A stretch of 47,066 bases of DNA. Origin: Chloroflexota bacterium. Its GTDB lineage: Bacteria; Chloroflexota; Anaerolineae; Promineifilales; Promineifilaceae. The notes under the pieces were generated by a model. That model was not told where the DNA came from, ran no database searches, and saw only the letters and a list, made by a program, of their open reading frames with translations. The position numbers were made by a program, and so were the translations under genes. This document shows positions 30,088-38,642 of the stretch, piece after piece (the stretch's first letter is position 1; each line of letters starts with the position of its first letter). The DNA is taken from NCBI GenBank assembly GCA_013112725.1, contig JABFFZ010000043.1:1-47066 (forward strand), written 5' to 3'.

Positions 30088-32631
30088 ATGAAGAAGAATG
30101 GTCCAGTTCTAAACATCGTCCTTGCCATCCTGGTTGTGTTATTTTTGTGTGTCGGTGCGGCGCTGGTCTGGCAGTTGATACGGCCGTCTACTGCCACACC
30201 TACGCCCGTCCCCACCGCTACCTTGCCCGAAGGCCAGTCAGGTGATGCCTGGCAGCGAATTCAGAGCAACGGCCGTATCGTCGTTGGCACCTCGGCCGAT
30301 TACCCCCCCTTTGAGTATTACGATACCAACTTTCAATTGACCGGCTTCGACATCGCCCTCATGCGCGAAATTGGGCAGCGGTTGGGCCTCACCGTTGAAT
30401 TCCGTGACATGGCCTTTGACGGCCTAGGCAACGCCCTGACACTAAACAACATTGACGTGGCCGCCGCCGCCATCACCGTTACCGATGCGCGTGACCAGTT
30501 TGTGGATTTTTCCAACACCTACTTCATCAGCGAAGACGCCGTCCTGGCTAACACTGCGTCTCCCATCAACAGCATTGATAATGCCAGCCAGATCGTCAAT
30601 CAGCGCGTGGGTGTACAGCGTGGCACCGTCTATGATCGTTGGATCAACTCCAATCTGGTGGCCACCGGTGAGATGCCCGCCGCCAATCTGTTGGTGTATG
30701 AAAGCGTACAACACGCTCTGCGGGATTTACGCGAGGGGCGTATTGACCTGGTAGCATTGGATCTGGCTCCCGCGCAAACGGCCGTTGCCGAAGGTGGCGT
30801 GAAAATTGTGGGGCAAGGGCTGAATAAACAGCAGTTAGCCCTGGCTATTGGCAATGGGCAGACCGCTTTGCAGGCGCAATTAAACAGCGCCCTTACTGCC
30901 ATGATCAACGAGGGCCGTATTAGCGCCTTGATCAAAGAATATATGAACTTTGATGATGCCAACATCGTCCCCTTGCCTACCCCCAACCCCACTTTGCCTA
31001 CGCCCACCCCCGTGCCTACCGCCACGCCACAACCGTGTATTGACGATATGGCGTTTATCCAAGACTTGAACTTGAATGACCAGAATATGACCGCACCGCC
31101 GCAAATGTCGCCCGGCTGGCCGTTTACCAAAGGCTGGCGGGTGCGCAACAGCGGCACCTGCCCCTGGAATAGCGGCTACCGGCTGGTGTATGTGGCCGGA
31201 AATAATCCGGCGGCGCAAATGGGGGGGCAGCCCACGCCCGTGCAAGGCACGGTGCCCGCCGGTCAGGCCTATGACTTCTTTGTTAATCTGGTTTCCCCGT
31301 TGCAGCCAGACGTTTACCAGGGCTTCTGGCAGATGATCAATGACCGGAATACCCCCTTTGGCCAGCGTATTTGGGTGGGGATTGAAGTGGTAGCCCCGGC
31401 CACAGCCACGCCCATGCCCACCCAAACACCGGCGCCCAACATCCAGTTTACCGTAGACCGCACCAATATCCGCCAGGGGGAGTGTGTGGTCTTCACCTGG
31501 AATGTAACGGGGACGCAGTCAGTTTTCTTCTCGCAGGCAGGCGCGACAACGCAGGCCGCCGGCGCCAATTTCCAAGGTACCAGCACGCAATGTCCACAAT
31601 CCACCACCATATATGAACTGCGCGTTGTCTGGCCGAATGGTTCTACCGAGGTGCGCCAGATTACCATCACGGTAACGCCCGCGCCGCTGGCACCGCGTAT
31701 TGATCGTTTCACTGTGGATCCATCCGGCCAGATTAGTGCCGGGGCGTGTGTGGTGATTCGCTGGACGGTGACAGGGCAGGTGAACCAGGTGTCCATTGCC
31801 CGCAATGATGCCGTGTTGTGGCCGCAAGCGCCTTTGGGCGGTGAAGTACAAGATTGTCCACCCGGAACAGGTCAGGTGACGTATCGCCTGACGGCCAATG
31901 GACCTGGCGGCTCGAACCAGGCGCAGCAGACAATTAATGTGGTGCAACCACCGCCACAGCCGCCTACAGCCACACCAGCGCCGCCAGCGCCGCCGCCAGT
32001 CATTAACAACTTCTCGGTGTCACCCGTGCAAATCACAGCCGGGGAATGTGTGCTAGTTTCCTGGGGCGTGGGTGGCGGTTCGGTGCGTACCCAGATTCAG
32101 CGTAATGGGCAGGTGATTCTGGACAATGCCCCGGCTGCTGGTTCGCAGCAGGATTGCCTGAATAGCGCCGGCAGTTATGCTTACCGTGTGCAAACATGGA
32201 ACAGTATCAACGAATCGGCCGTTGCCGACCAGACAATCAATGTATCGCCGCCGGCCATTCCGCCAGGCTTGACCAATACACGCTGGACTCTTTATTCCTA
32301 TTGGGATGGCGTGTCTGATGTGCCGCCGATTCCGGGCCGCGAAGTGTGGATTTCCTTTGCGAATGCGGGTACTTTTAGCGGCAGCACCGGTTGCAATAAT
32401 TACAATGGCAGTTATCAGGTGCAGGGTAATTCGCTGCAAGTGACGGGGGAAATTGCCAGCACAGGCAATATGTGTGCAGACCCGCCCGGCATTATGGAGC
32501 AAGAAAGCCAATACTTTAACAATCTGCGCGCCATACGGCAATTTACCTTGCCCAATGGCGAATTACAGTTGATTGATGGCAACGGCCGTATCATCTTGCG
32601 GTATACCGTGCTGACCGCGCAGCCACGCTAA
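30088..32631 (+). CDS. Membrane-tethered solute-binding protein with FW, Ig-like and META domains (paralogue 1)
   Basis: This 847-residue protein has a clear modular order. Residues 8-32 are an uncleaved N-terminal anchor helix. Residues about 50-290 are a family-3 solute-binding domain (VVGTSADYPPFEYYD, TGFDIALMREIG, RDMAFDGL), of the amino-acid ABC-transporter type. A Pro/Thr linker follows. Residues about 320-431 are an FW (NBR1-like Ig) domain with its spaced Trp (GWPF, KGWRVRN, PWNSGY, GFWQM). Three related Ig-like repeats occupy about 448-730, each with two Cys. A META/HslJ domain spans about 735-845 (SGSTGCNNYNGSY). No permease or ATPase is adjacent, so it may be a surface receptor or binding scaffold rather than an importer. 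Confidence 0.85.
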   Translation: MKKNGPVLNIVLAILVVLFLCVGAALVWQLIRPSTATPTPVPTATLPEGQSGDAWQRIQSNGRIVVGTSADYPPFEYYDTNFQLTGFDIALMREIGQRLGLTVEFRDMAFDGLGNALTLNNIDVAAAAITVTDARDQFVDFSNTYFISEDAVLANTASPINSIDNASQIVNQRVGVQRGTVYDRWINSNLVATGEMPAANLLVYESVQHALRDLREGRIDLVALDLAPAQTAVAEGGVKIVGQGLNKQQLALAIGNGQTALQAQLNSALTAMINEGRISALIKEYMNFDDANIVPLPTPNPTLPTPTPVPTATPQPCIDDMAFIQDLNLNDQNMTAPPQMSPGWPFTKGWRVRNSGTCPWNSGYRLVYVAGNNPAAQMGGQPTPVQGTVPAGQAYDFFVNLVSPLQPDVYQGFWQMINDRNTPFGQRIWVGIEVVAPATATPMPTQTPAPNIQFTVDRTNIRQGECVVFTWNVTGTQSVFFSQAGATTQAAGANFQGTSTQCPQSTTIYELRVVWPNGSTEVRQITITVTPAPLAPRIDRFTVDPSGQISAGACVVIRWTVTGQVNQVSIARNDAVLWPQAPLGGEVQDCPPGTGQVTYRLTANGPGGSNQAQQTINVVQPPPQPPTATPAPPAPPPVINNFSVSPVQITAGECVLVSWGVGGGSVRTQIQRNGQVILDNAPAAGSQQDCLNSAGSYAYRVQTWNSINESAVADQTINVSPPAIPPGLTNTRWTLYSYWDGVSDVPPIPGREVWISFANAGTFSGSTGCNNYNGSYQVQGNSLQVTGEIASTGNMCADPPGIMEQESQYFNNLRAIRQFTLPNGELQLIDGNGRIILRYTVLTAQPR

Positions 32632-32638
32632 ACGGAAT

Positions 32639-32702
32639 GGTTGCTGGTGGTTGGTTGCTGGTGACCGGCACAAGCCACCGGCAACCAGCCACCAGCAACC
32701 CA
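32639..32702. repeat. Long imperfect hairpin between the paired receptor-like genes
   Basis: GGTTGCTGGTGG...TTGCTGGTG faces CACCGGCAACCAGCCACCAGCAACC, a stem of more than 20 bp. The second gene's AAGGAGG site follows about 10 bases later. Confidence 0.65.
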
Positions 32703-32721
32703 ACCACGAAGGAGGAAATTT

Positions 32722-35214
32722 ATGAGCCGGAAGCAAAAAAACGACATTTTGTTGGGGTTGCTGATTGCCGTTTTTGTCATGGTGTTGGCCTGGTTGGTCT
32801 GGCTGTTGTTACGGCCGTCGCCCGCCCCGCCGGTGTCCACGCCAATGCCGGACGCCTGGTCACGGATCCAGGCCAGTGGGCAAATCGTGGTAGGCACATC
32901 GGCCGATTATCCCCCCTTTGCCTATTACGATAGCAACTTTGCCCTGACCGGCTTTGACATCGTCCTTATGCGTGAAATCGGCCAGCAGCTAGGCATACAG
33001 GTGGTGTTCCGCGATATGGCTTTTGATGGCCTGTATGACGCCTTGCAACTCCAACAAATTGACGCCGCCATTTCTGCTATTTCGGTGACGCCGGAGCGGG
33101 ACCAGGTGGTAGATTTTTCCTCGGTCTATTTTGTTAGTGAAGATGGTATTCTGGCGCGGCCAGACGCGGGCATTGTGATCAATAATGTCAACGACATGGC
33201 CCCCTACCGGCTGGGCGTACAGGCGGGTACGGTGTATGAACGAGATGCGCAAAGATTGTTGGTGGATAACACGCAGATGCCGCAGCAAAATCTATTTGTT
33301 TACCAGCAGGCAGACACGGCCGTTGCCGACCTGATGGCCGGGCGTGTTGACCTGGTCTGGTTGGATTTGCAGCCGGCGCAGCGGGCCGTTAGTTTGAATG
33401 GGGTGGCGCTGGTAGGGCAGGGGTTAAACCGCCAGACCATGGCCATTGCTATGCAAAATGGGGAGACGACGCTGCAAACGAGATTTAACGAGGCGCTGGC
33501 GATTTTGCAGAGCCAGGGACGCATCAGCCAGTTGGTACTGGATTATATGGGCATTCCGCCTGACCAGATCGTGCCGCCGCCAACGGCCGTACCCTCTGCC
33601 ACGCCTGTCCCTACCGCTACGCCCCCACCTTGCACAGATGGGATGCGCTTCGTGGCCGACCTGAACCTGGACGACAATAACATGCGGAATCCACCGGTGG
33701 TGCAGCCCGGTACACCCTTCCAAAAGGGGTGGCGCATCCAAAATACCGGTACCTGCACCTGGCAAACCAACTATTATCTGCTTTATGTGAACGGCAACAC
33801 CCCGGCAGCGCGCATGGGTGGGCAGGCGACCTTTGTGCCCGCCGCCGTCTCCCCGGGGCAGGCGGTGGATATGTGGGTGAGCCTGGTGTCCCCCTTGCAG
33901 CCAGGCGTCTATAAGGGTATCTGGGCGCTGCATAACAGCCAGGGGCGGGCCTTTGGCGACCGCATTTGGGTGGGCATTACCGTGCCCGCGCCGCCCACCT
34001 CCACGCCGCCGCCCACACAGACGCCTTCGCCTAACATTCAGTTTACGGCCAACCAGACGACGATTACAGCCGGGCAATGCACGGTGTTTAGCTGGAATGT
34101 GACGGGGGCGACGGCCGTGTACTTTTACAGCGCCGGGCAGAACTGGCATCAATATCAGGTGCCGCCCCAGGGCAGTCGCACGGAGTGCCCATCGTTTACC
34201 ACTACTTATGATTTGCGGGTCTTGTGGCCTGATGGGAGTACGGAAGTCCGGCAGATTGTTATTCAGGTGATTCCCGCACCTACGGCGCCGATTATTGAGC
34301 AGTTTTCACTCTCTCCACCTACAGAGATTTTCGCCGGGCAGTGTGTGAGTGTTGTCTGGCGTGTTACCGGGAATGTGACCGGCGTTACCCTGCTGCGCAA
34401 TGACACCACCATTTACAGCAATGCTCCCATTAACGGCTCGCTGGCCGATTGTCCGCCGGGTTCAGGGACCACCACCTACAGTCTGGTGGCGACCGGCCCC
34501 GGCGGTACTAGCCGCCAGCAGCAGCTCCTGAACGTCATCTTGCCGGCGACACAGCCGCCGCCGCCCACGGCGACTTCACCCGCGCCGCCGCCAACCATTG
34601 ATTCGTTTACGGTACGGCCGTCGGAAATTACCCGGGGTGAATGCGTCAATATCTCTTGGCGGGTGGGCGGCGCGGCCACGCTTATCCAGATCAAGCGAGA
34701 TGGCATGGTCGTGCTAGACAATGCCGGGTTTAGCGGGGTAGTCAGTAATTGTTTGCAAACACCTGGGGTGGTCACGTTCCGCATTGAGGCCAGCGGTAAT
34801 GGCTTTGCTTTCCAGGAGGCACAGGTTTCGGTGCAACCGGATGCCGGAACGGGTTTACCCCTGGTGGGTACCAATTGGCGGCTGACGGATTATTGGGACG
34901 GGCAGGGGGCGGTGGTAGCGGCGCTGCCGGGGACGACGGTGACGGCCGTGTTTGGCGCGGACAACCAACTCACCGGCTCGGCCGGCTGCAACAACTACAC
35001 TGCCGGGTTTAGCTTGCTGACGATTTCCAATTCCCTGACCATTGGCCCGGTGGCGGCTGGCAATGTATTCTGCGCCGCGCCGGAGGGGATTATGACCCAG
35101 GAACAAGTTTACCTAGGTACCTTGCCAACGGTGACAGGTTATCAGATTAACGGGAATGTGTTGGAACTGCGGGATGGCAACGGCCGTGTCGTGTTGTGGT
35201 TTCAGGGTTCATAA
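32722..35214 (+). CDS. Membrane-tethered solute-binding protein with FW, Ig-like and META domains (paralogue 2)
   Basis: This 830-residue protein is a tandem paralogue of the preceding gene with the same domain order. It has an anchor helix (residues 8-31) and a family-3 binding domain (46-285; VVGTSADYPPFAYYD, TGFDIVLMREIG and RDMAFDGL nearly identical). An FW domain follows (306-418; KGWRIQN, CTWQT, DMWVSL, GIWAL), then three Ig-like repeats with paired Cys and a META domain (712-828; TGSAGCNNYTAGF). The strong AAGGAGG site and 90-bp gap suggest one operon. Divergence is greater in the linkers and Ig repeats than in the binding domain. The pair probably arose by duplication and could bind different ligands. 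Confidence 0.85.
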   Translation: MSRKQKNDILLGLLIAVFVMVLAWLVWLLLRPSPAPPVSTPMPDAWSRIQASGQIVVGTSADYPPFAYYDSNFALTGFDIVLMREIGQQLGIQVVFRDMAFDGLYDALQLQQIDAAISAISVTPERDQVVDFSSVYFVSEDGILARPDAGIVINNVNDMAPYRLGVQAGTVYERDAQRLLVDNTQMPQQNLFVYQQADTAVADLMAGRVDLVWLDLQPAQRAVSLNGVALVGQGLNRQTMAIAMQNGETTLQTRFNEALAILQSQGRISQLVLDYMGIPPDQIVPPPTAVPSATPVPTATPPPCTDGMRFVADLNLDDNNMRNPPVVQPGTPFQKGWRIQNTGTCTWQTNYYLLYVNGNTPAARMGGQATFVPAAVSPGQAVDMWVSLVSPLQPGVYKGIWALHNSQGRAFGDRIWVGITVPAPPTSTPPPTQTPSPNIQFTANQTTITAGQCTVFSWNVTGATAVYFYSAGQNWHQYQVPPQGSRTECPSFTTTYDLRVLWPDGSTEVRQIVIQVIPAPTAPIIEQFSLSPPTEIFAGQCVSVVWRVTGNVTGVTLLRNDTTIYSNAPINGSLADCPPGSGTTTYSLVATGPGGTSRQQQLLNVILPATQPPPPTATSPAPPPTIDSFTVRPSEITRGECVNISWRVGGAATLIQIKRDGMVVLDNAGFSGVVSNCLQTPGVVTFRIEASGNGFAFQEAQVSVQPDAGTGLPLVGTNWRLTDYWDGQGAVVAALPGTTVTAVFGADNQLTGSAGCNNYTAGFSLLTISNSLTIGPVAAGNVFCAAPEGIMTQEQVYLGTLPTVTGYQINGNVLELRDGNGRVVLWFQGS

Positions 35215-35219
35215 AAAAT

Positions 35220-35252
35220 AAAAGCGCCGGACAGTTCGTCCGGCGCTTTTGC
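35220..35252. terminator. Bidirectional intrinsic terminator
   Basis: Perfect 13-bp stem AAAAGCGCCGGAC-AGTTC-GTCCGGCGCTTTT between the stop of the second receptor-like gene (+) and the stop of hsp20 (-). It has T runs on both strands. Confidence 0.92.
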
Positions 35253-35255
35253 TTT

Positions 35256-35729
35256 TTACCCTTCAATGACTTTGCGTTCGCCCGTGGGCTTGATGGTGAT
35301 GCGTTTCGGTTTGGATTCCTCCGCTTTGGGCAGCGTTAGCGTGAGAACACCATTGGTGTGAATGGCCTCAATCGCGTCCGCCTTGGGCGGGGTGGGCAGT
35401 GTCAGCGTGCGGGAGAAATGACCGTAACGCCGTTCACGCACATGGTATTTCTCCCCTTCGGTTTCGATGTCCCCTTTGCTGGTACCGCTGATGGTCAATA
35501 CATTGTCTGTCAGCGTAACTTCAATGTCTTCGGGGTTGATGCCCGGTACAGAAGCCTTGACTATGTAGGCGTCATCGTTCTCGCTTACGTCTACCGCCAG
35601 GCCCCATTGAGTGGGGGTTTCCCATTCAGATGAGGTAAACGGGGCAAAGAAATTATCAAAGAGCCGATCCATTTCCCTTCGCATATTCAGCATATCACGG
35701 AAGGGTTCCCAACGTACTAATTCTGACAT
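35256..35729 (-). CDS. Small heat-shock protein, Hsp20 family
   Basis: This 157-residue alpha-crystallin-type chaperone holds unfolding proteins for refolding. The N-terminus is LVRWEPFRDMLNMRREMDRL; the alpha-crystallin domain runs from about 45 (LAVDVSENDDAYIVKASVPG) to 140 (GVLTLTLPKAEE). The C-terminal I-x-I/V anchor appears as ITIKP. It has a strong AAGGAGGT site at eight bases from ATG 35729. Just upstream (35764-35790) is an inverted repeat CACACTTCAGCT / AACTGGAGTGTG. This is not the HrcA CIRCE sequence but could bind another heat-shock repressor. Single gene, bounded by a bidirectional terminator. Confidence 0.93.
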   Translation of the reverse strand: MSELVRWEPFRDMLNMRREMDRLFDNFFAPFTSSEWETPTQWGLAVDVSENDDAYIVKASVPGINPEDIEVTLTDNVLTISGTSKGDIETEGEKYHVRERRYGHFSRTLTLPTPPKADAIEAIHTNGVLTLTLPKAEESKPKRITIKPTGERKVIEG

Positions 35730-35761
35730 TTTTATTACCTCCTTTTGTCTAAACAAGTTAA

Positions 35762-35798
35762 ACTCACACTCCAGTTGATGAGCTGAAGTGTGCGCTAC
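35762..35798 (-). promoter_or_regulatory. Inverted repeat upstream of hsp20
   Basis: CACACTYCAGYT-N4-AACTGGAGTGTG (10 of 12 positions paired) lies between the hsp20 ribosome site and upstream DNA. It may be an operator or a 5'-UTR thermosensor-like hairpin. Confidence 0.4.
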
Positions 35799-35852
35799 TT
35801 TTGTCAGAAAAAAGTTAGCGATACCTCAGAAAAATATAAATTTTGGGCAGGC

Positions 35853-35935
35853 GTTCAGACTTGACAAGTTTATTACCAGAGGTAGTTGCCGCAATTCAGG
35901 CGCAAAAACTTGCCAAGGCTCCAGAGGAACTGAAC
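35853..35935 (+). repeat. MITE-like repeat, subtype B, copy 2
   Basis: GTTCAGACTTGACAAGTTT ... ACTTGCCAAGGCTCCAGAGG ... CTGAAC, with the shared core. It has drifted slightly in the right arm compared with the copies at 13340 and 41571. It ends 18 bp before the ribosome site of the next gene. Confidence 0.88.
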
Positions 35936-35961
35936 GGCTCCAATTTTGGAAGGAAGTGGGT

Positions 35962-36633
35962 ATGGATTTGAAGGCTTCCATTACGGTGTGGCTGCGGGTG
36001 TTAAGCGGCTCCCATGAAGAAATTTTTGCGGAGGAACTGCAAAAGCCCTATGCGCGGCTGGCTACGGCCGTGATCTGGCTGGTAGCGGCGGGTCTGGTGG
36101 CGGTGCTGGTATGGATATTGGTTTTTATGCTGCTGGACCCCATGGGCCAATCTATGGAGATGATGCCGCAATTTTTAGGGCAGATGGGTTTTTCGGCAGC
36201 GGAAAGTGCCGAACTGATGGCCCAAATGGAAAATACGGCCCAGGCCAGTATGTTTTTGATGTTGTGCGGCCTGTTGGTGGGCATTCCCGGTTTGGCGCTG
36301 GCCTGGTCAGGGGCGCTGTGGCTGGCGGCTAAATTGCTGGGCGGCAGTGGCAGTTATGAGGAGCAAACGTTCCTGTTGGCCGCTTTCATCACGCCGTTGG
36401 TCATGGTGGGTGTGTTGCTTTATTTGTTTCCGTTATTGGGGCCGCTGCTGGTCATGGGGCTGCTTGTCTATGGTCTGTATTTAACCTATTTTGCGGTGAA
36501 GGTGGTGCATGGGTTGGCGGCGCCAAAGGCGTTTACAGCCGTTGCCGCCCCTGTGATCGGTTTTTTGCTCATTGCCTGTTGCGCCGGGATGTTGTGGCTG
36601 GCGATGCTGGGCGCCGCTTTGGGCGCAGCCTGA
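35962..36633 (+). CDS. Yip1-like multi-pass membrane protein
   Basis: This 223-residue protein starts MDLKASITVWLRVLSG. Hydrophobic helices lie at about 35-60, 90-120 (two closely spaced), 140-165 and 190-220. The pattern of a short polar N-terminus, then a five-helix bundle, matches the bacterial Yip1 domain family. The role is unknown; members are thought to act in membrane organisation. ATG 35962 has a GGAAGGAAG site. It is followed by a terminator, so it is monocistronic. Confidence 0.65.
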   Translation: MDLKASITVWLRVLSGSHEEIFAEELQKPYARLATAVIWLVAAGLVAVLVWILVFMLLDPMGQSMEMMPQFLGQMGFSAAESAELMAQMENTAQASMFLMLCGLLVGIPGLALAWSGALWLAAKLLGGSGSYEEQTFLLAAFITPLVMVGVLLYLFPLLGPLLVMGLLVYGLYLTYFAVKVVHGLAAPKAFTAVAAPVIGFLLIACCAGMLWLAMLGAALGAA

Positions 36634-36675
36634 TAGTTGCAGGAAGTTCGTCTTGTAACTGAATCACTGTCGTAG

Positions 36676-36708
36676 AACGCCCCTGGCGCCCCCAGAGGCG
36701 TTTTTTTG
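36676..36708 (+). terminator. Intrinsic terminator
   Basis: Stem AACGCC-C-CTGG / CCAG-A-GGCGTT with one mismatch, then seven T. It lies after the Yip1-like gene and just before the lipoprotein gene. Confidence 0.8.
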
Positions 36709-36724
36709 TTTATACTTCGGCGTT

Positions 36725-37984
36725 ATGCAAAAACGAATCGTTACACTCAGTATACTCCGTTATTCTTTGCTTATTATGCTTCTTCTGGCGGCGTGCCAAC
36801 CTGCCAATAGCGCCAGCCGTCTGGCGACGGTGGGTATTTACAAACTGTTGGCGGCAACGGCCGTACCTCTCATTGGCCCACCGGCTCAGCCCATTACGGC
36901 CGTTGCTTTGCAGCCCATTATCACCACCGGTTTGCGCAAGCCCGTTTACCTGACACATGCCGGCAACAACCCTACAGATGAGCGGTTGTTTGTAGCGGAG
37001 CAGGACGGCCGTGTGCGCATCATCGAAAATGGCGAACTTTTGCCTGAACCCTTCCTGGATGTGACCGATTTACTGGCAACTGATGGTTCAGAACGGGGAC
37101 TGCTGGGCCTGGCCTTCCACCCACAGTACGCCCAAAATGGCTATTTTTACATCGTTTACACCAACCAGGATGGCGATACCGAGATCAGCCGCTACACCGT
37201 TTCGGCGGCTGATCCTGACCGGGCTGACCCTGAGAGCGGGCAACGTCTATTTTTAATTGACCAGCCCTATGGCAACCACAATGGTGGGCAGCTTGCCTTT
37301 GGCCCGGATGGGTATTTCTACATTGGCCTGGGCGATGGCGGGGCGGTAGGCGACCCCTATGGCAACGCCCAGGACCCCGGCACACTGCTCGGCAGCATTC
37401 TGCGCATAGACATTGACAGCGCCACTCCCTATGCCATTCCCCCAGACAATCCTTTTGTGCATGATCGCCAGGCAAGGGGGGAAGTCTGGATGATTGGCCT
37501 GCGCAATCCCTGGGCTTTTAGCTTTGATGCCCTGACCGGGGATTTGTACATCACTGATGTGGCTCAGGCTGGTCTGGAAGAAATCAATTTTCTCCCCGCT
37601 CACAGCCCGGCGGGGGTGAACTTTGGCTGGCCTTACCGGGAGGGCAGCGACTGCTATGACGCGGAAAGCTGCGACATTCCCGGCTTGCGGATGCCCATTT
37701 TTGAATATGCTCATGGCGAGGACGGTTGCGCCATTATTGGCGGGCATGTGTACCGGGGCAAACAGTTCCCGGCTTTAGCCGGCAATTACTTCTTTTCTGA
37801 CTTTTGCAGCGGGCGCATCTGGACGCTGCGTTATGATGAGTCGGCGGGGCAGTGGCTGCGCACGGCCGTTGCCGAAACGCACACACCAGTTTCCACCATT
37901 GGCGCCGATGCAAATGGGGAACTGTATGTGGTGGATTATGCGCATGGTGCGGTCTGGCAAATTCAGGCGGCAACTACCGAATAA
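36725..37984 (+). CDS. Lipoprotein, PQQ-type glucose/sorbosone dehydrogenase family
   Basis: A 419-residue exported lipoprotein: signal peptide with lipobox LLLAAC (Cys near residue 24), then a six-bladed GSDH propeller. Motifs: PVYLTHAGNNPTDERLFVAE, RGLLGLAFHPQYAQNGYFY, the active-site segment PYGNHNGGQLAFGPDGY, GDGGAVGDPYGNAQD (Ca/PQQ region) and MIGLRNPWAFSFD. Family members oxidise sugars with PQQ in the periplasm or outer surface; some are HIPL-like and may lack activity. Key His (NHNGG) and Arg (LRNPW) are retained, so an active enzyme is plausible. Its C-terminal coding DNA is partly duplicated 75 bp downstream. Confidence 0.88.
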   Translation: MQKRIVTLSILRYSLLIMLLLAACQPANSASRLATVGIYKLLAATAVPLIGPPAQPITAVALQPIITTGLRKPVYLTHAGNNPTDERLFVAEQDGRVRIIENGELLPEPFLDVTDLLATDGSERGLLGLAFHPQYAQNGYFYIVYTNQDGDTEISRYTVSAADPDRADPESGQRLFLIDQPYGNHNGGQLAFGPDGYFYIGLGDGGAVGDPYGNAQDPGTLLGSILRIDIDSATPYAIPPDNPFVHDRQARGEVWMIGLRNPWAFSFDALTGDLYITDVAQAGLEEINFLPAHSPAGVNFGWPYREGSDCYDAESCDIPGLRMPIFEYAHGEDGCAIIGGHVYRGKQFPALAGNYFFSDFCSGRIWTLRYDESAGQWLRTAVAETHTPVSTIGADANGELYVVDYAHGAVWQIQAATTE

Positions 37985-38081
37985 GGAACCCTAACTCTTG
38001 GAAGGACGAGAAGCGGCCGAGCGTGAAGCCGTTCGCATGAGGCGGCAACTACTGAATAAGGAACCCTAACTCTTGGAAGAA
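37966..38081 (+). repeat. 41-bp direct repeat, period 75
   Basis: GGCGGCAACTAC(C/T)GAATAAG and the next 20 bases occur at 37966-38006 and again at 38041-38081 with one or two changes. The first copy contains the stop of the sugar dehydrogenase; the second contains the stop of the minus-strand gene remnant. Confidence 0.85.
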
Positions 38082-38384
38082 GAACGCCTCGGCTGCTATC
38101 GCTACGGGCAAGAGGCGATGATAATGTTCTGGAGTCACTAATTGATCACCATCCCAACATGCGAACATCTCAACCAGCTTGACCCGCTTTAATTGCCAGG
38201 TGAGATAGTTAGCAAACGCATCCAGGGAGGCCCGCTTAAGTTGGCGATCCTCATCCTCGAACTCTGGATACTCAACATATTGAAAGCGTAATAGACGTAG
38301 GCTGATGGAATTGTTGGCGGACCGATACTTCGGGCTTGTTGATTTCAGTGGCGTGAAATGCTGGTTTCTTTGGGTTCCAAGAAA
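38049..38384 (-). pseudogene. Remnant of a protein gene (C-terminal ~110 codons, no start)
   Basis: On the minus strand an open frame ends at TAG 38049-38051. It reads SLRLLRFQYVEYPEFEDEDR, then LKRASLDAFANYLTWQLKR, then LVEMFACWDGDQLVTPEHY, and AIAAEAFFFQELGFLIQ. The composition looks like a real protein. No initiator exists; a TGA at 38385-38387 closes the frame. Just beyond, another minus frame ending at 38390-38392 reads YKEDEHGRHLQVDLPLGGS, perhaps the end of a second small gene. I do not recognise either family. Confidence 0.45.
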
Positions 38385-38642
38385 TCAAGTCAAGTGGTTG
38401 ATCCGCCGAGAGGCAAATCCACTTGCAGGTGACGGCCGTGTTCATCTTCCTTGTAAATTATAGCCTCCGCATTCAGCGCTTTTGCCTTTTGTAGGTGCAG
38501 ATTTATCTGCCCCCGGTAAGTGTTCAGTCCCTCAAGAGACCTGACAGGTTTTTGGCCTGCAAAGTTTCAAGTTGAACTGGTAAAAAACCTGTCAGGTCTG
38601 AACGGTTACTGCCCCCGCCAGCCAAATTGAGAATGGCTGACA
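38385..38642. other. Gene debris and repeats before PriA
   Basis: It holds the short minus-strand frame ending at 38390 (YKEDEHGRHLQVDLPLGGS), the word CAGATTTATCTGC also seen at 7605, and the MITE-like copy at 38522-38603. No complete gene or promoter is recognisable. Confidence 0.4.
38522..38603 (-). repeat. MITE-like repeat, subtype C, copy 2
   Basis: It is the reverse complement of the element at 23343-23423, almost identical along its length, including GACCTGACAGGTTTT arms and the GTTCAG ends. Confidence 0.88.

Noticed and set aside
35762..35798. CIRCE operator of HrcA upstream of hsp20
   Set aside because: The dyad does not match the TTAGCACTC-N9-GAGTGCTAA consensus.
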